Assembly: GCA_947629295.1 (NCBI GenBank)
Contig: CANRDH010000097.1
Coordinates: forward strand, 1 to 6,245
From: an uncultured Clostridia bacterium
Lineage (GTDB): Bacteria > Bacillota > Clostridia > Oscillospirales > Acutalibacteraceae
Direction: 5' to 3'
Length of the DNA stretch: 6,245 nucleotides
Part shown: one piece after another, positions 5,300-6,245 of the stretch
Position numbering within the stretch: the stretch's first letter is position 1
Layout: each line of letters begins with the position of its first letter
Translations under genes and position numbers: made by a program
Notes under the pieces: model-generated
What the model saw: the letters and a program-made list of their open reading frames with translations, nothing else
What the model was told of the DNA's origin: nothing
The model's database searches: none

Positions 5300-6151
5300 T
5301 CATTTCAGTTTTTCCTCAAGCCTATCCGCAGCGGCGGCAGCGGCTTCATTGATTATACTCTCGATTTTACCCTCGTCACAAGCTCTGGCACTGTCAGGGT
5401 CTATCGGCAGACGTGCAAGTATGTCCACACCATACTGTCCCGCAACCCCGTCAAGCTTGCTCTCTCCGAACGGATAATACTTCTTTTTGCAGTCGGGACA
5501 TTCAAAATAGCTCATATTCTCAACAACTCCGAGTATTGGAATATTCATAAGCTGAGCCATCTTTATCGCCTTTTCTACTATCATGGATACAAGTTCCTGC
5601 GGAGATGTAACTATAATTATTCCGTCAAGCGGAAGTGACTGGAATACTGTCAGCGGAACATCTCCCGTTCCCGGAGGCATATCGACAAACATATAGTCAA
5701 TATTATCCCAAATCACATTACTGTAAAACTGCTTAACCGTTCCGGCAAGTATCGGACCTCTCCACAAAACAGGGTCGGTATCGCTTTCAAGCAGAAGGTT
5801 TACGGATATTACATCTATTCCGCCGTGGGTTTTTACGGGAATCATTCCGTCCTCACTGCCTCTTACACTTTCCTTTATTCCGAATGCCTTCGGAATTGAC
5901 GGTCCCGTGATATCCGCGTCAAGTATAGCGGTTCTGTATCCTTTTCTGCTGAACATAACCGCCATAAGCGAGGTCACAATGGATTTTCCCACTCCGCCCT
6001 TTCCGCTTACAACACCGATTATCTTTTTAACGGAACTTCCCGGAGCAAGCTCCTCATACATATTCTGATAGCCTTCCCTTGAAGAACAGTCTGCCGAACA
6101 TGAGGAGCAGTCATGCGTACATTCTTCCTCAGGAATATTGTTTTCTGCCAT
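5300..6151 (-). CDS. mrp: Mrp/NBP35-type P-loop ATPase, iron-sulfur cluster carrier
   Basis: Mrp/ApbC proteins bind [4Fe-4S] clusters as dimers and deliver them to apo-enzymes with ATP hydrolysis. The deviant Walker A motif GKGGVGKS is at 50-57, LDADITGPSIPK at 78-88, WRGPI at 130-134, VDMPPGTGD at 156-164 (Walker B region), VTSPQE at 181-186 and VENMSYFECPDC at 210-221. Cys218 and Cys221 form the CxxC that holds the bridging cluster. The usual N-terminal DUF59/MIP18 domain is absent. Instead there is a Cys-rich start, Cys11, Cys15, Cys18 and Cys22 (C-x3-C-x2-C-x3-C), typical of short clostridial Mrp and reminiscent of the N-terminal ferredoxin-like cysteines of NBP35. At 283 residues it is complete. 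An Ala run at 270-275 lies near the end. ATG at 6151 is preferred over an upstream in-frame GTG (6160) because GAGGTG, the RBS, sits 6 nt before it and includes that GTG. It appears to be the last gene before a terminator. Confidence 0.95.
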   Translation of the reverse strand: MAENNIPEEECTHDCSSCSADCSSREGYQNMYEELAPGSSVKKIIGVVSGKGGVGKSIVTSLMAVMFSRKGYRTAILDADITGPSIPKAFGIKESVRGSEDGMIPVKTHGGIDVISVNLLLESDTDPVLWRGPILAGTVKQFYSNVIWDNIDYMFVDMPPGTGDVPLTVFQSLPLDGIIIVTSPQELVSMIVEKAIKMAQLMNIPILGVVENMSYFECPDCKKKYYPFGESKLDGVAGQYGVDILARLPIDPDSARACDEGKIESIINEAAAAAADRLEEKLK

Positions 6152-6205
6152 AATGAACACCTCTTTTTTCAGTATAAAATTATTATCTCCCGCCGGGCAG
6201 CCTGT

Positions 6206-6245
6206 TTATTCCTGATCGCCGTCCGGCTCACCGTCATTTTCGGAT
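6206..6245 (-). CDS. C-terminal end of an unidentified upstream gene (acidic tail)
   Basis: Entering from the right edge on the minus strand, one frame reads SENDGEPDGDQE and then stops with TAA at 6208-6206. The strongly acidic, Gly/Pro-containing tail ending 54 bp before the mrp start looks like the end of a real protein, and no terminator is evident in between, so mrp may be cotranscribed with it. Only 12 complete codons are visible, so this is a plausible reading rather than a firm call and no family can be named. Confidence 0.4.
   Translation of the reverse strand, partial: SENDGEPDGDQE

Noticed and set aside
5241..5477. Plus-strand frame rich in Ala and Ser
   Set aside because: Its composition is the mirror of the Ala run and helical end of Mrp; it crosses the mrp terminator and has no ribosome binding site.
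6167..6172. TATACT as a -10 box for mrp
   Set aside because: Transcription would start at or inside the ribosome binding site and no -35 box lies at the right distance.

Overview
This window looks like chromosomal DNA of a low-GC Gram-positive anaerobe, most likely a gut clostridium of the Ruminococcus/Oscillospiraceae kind. The reasons are strong AGGAGG-type ribosome binding sites, sigma-A style promoters, short intergenic gaps, a short Mrp with a Cys-rich N-terminus, and an Rpn/PDDEXK_2 nuclease of the type abundant in gut Clostridia. Taxonomy is inferred from sequence character only. Every supported intact gene is on the minus strand, so the order of transcription is from high to low coordinates.

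From right to left: the last acidic codons of an unidentified gene (6206-6245); mrp, an ATP-binding Fe-S carrier (5300-6151), closed by a hairpin terminator (5262-5294); then an apparent operon of a PLP-dependent class I/II aminotransferase (3986-5182), trpS (2959-3984, starting one base after the aminotransferase stop), a small membrane protein of unknown function (2566-2925) and a YegS/BmrU-type diacylglycerol/lipid kinase (1598-2524). These are housekeeping functions: Fe-S cluster delivery, amino-acid transamination, Trp-tRNA charging and recycling of membrane lipid.

The left third is more accessory in character. A near-consensus promoter with an imperfect dyad on its -35 box drives a two-gene unit: a three-helix membrane protein resembling DUF6442 (1161-1472) and a 70-residue XRE-type repressor (944-1156). 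The unit ends in a hairpin terminator (854-900). Facing it on the plus strand is what looks like the orphaned 5' end of another gene (901-955: AGGAGG, ATG and a basic, secretory-type N-terminus). Finally, a perfect consensus promoter (TTGACA, 17 bp, TATAAT) drives an Rpn-family PD-(D/E)XK nuclease that runs off the left edge.

The most interesting signal is inside that nuclease gene. At codon 222, just after the nuclease domain, there is an AAGAAGGAGG ribosome binding site 8 nt before an in-frame ATG. This matches the gene-within-gene layout known from E. coli Rpn toxins, in which a separately made C-terminal fragment neutralises the full-length toxic anti-phage nuclease.

There is no intergenic stretch over 300 bases. 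The longest (752-943) holds the nuclease promoter, a 10-bp palindrome, the terminator and the gene remnant. I saw no tRNA, rRNA, CRISPR array, insertion sequence or T-box leader.
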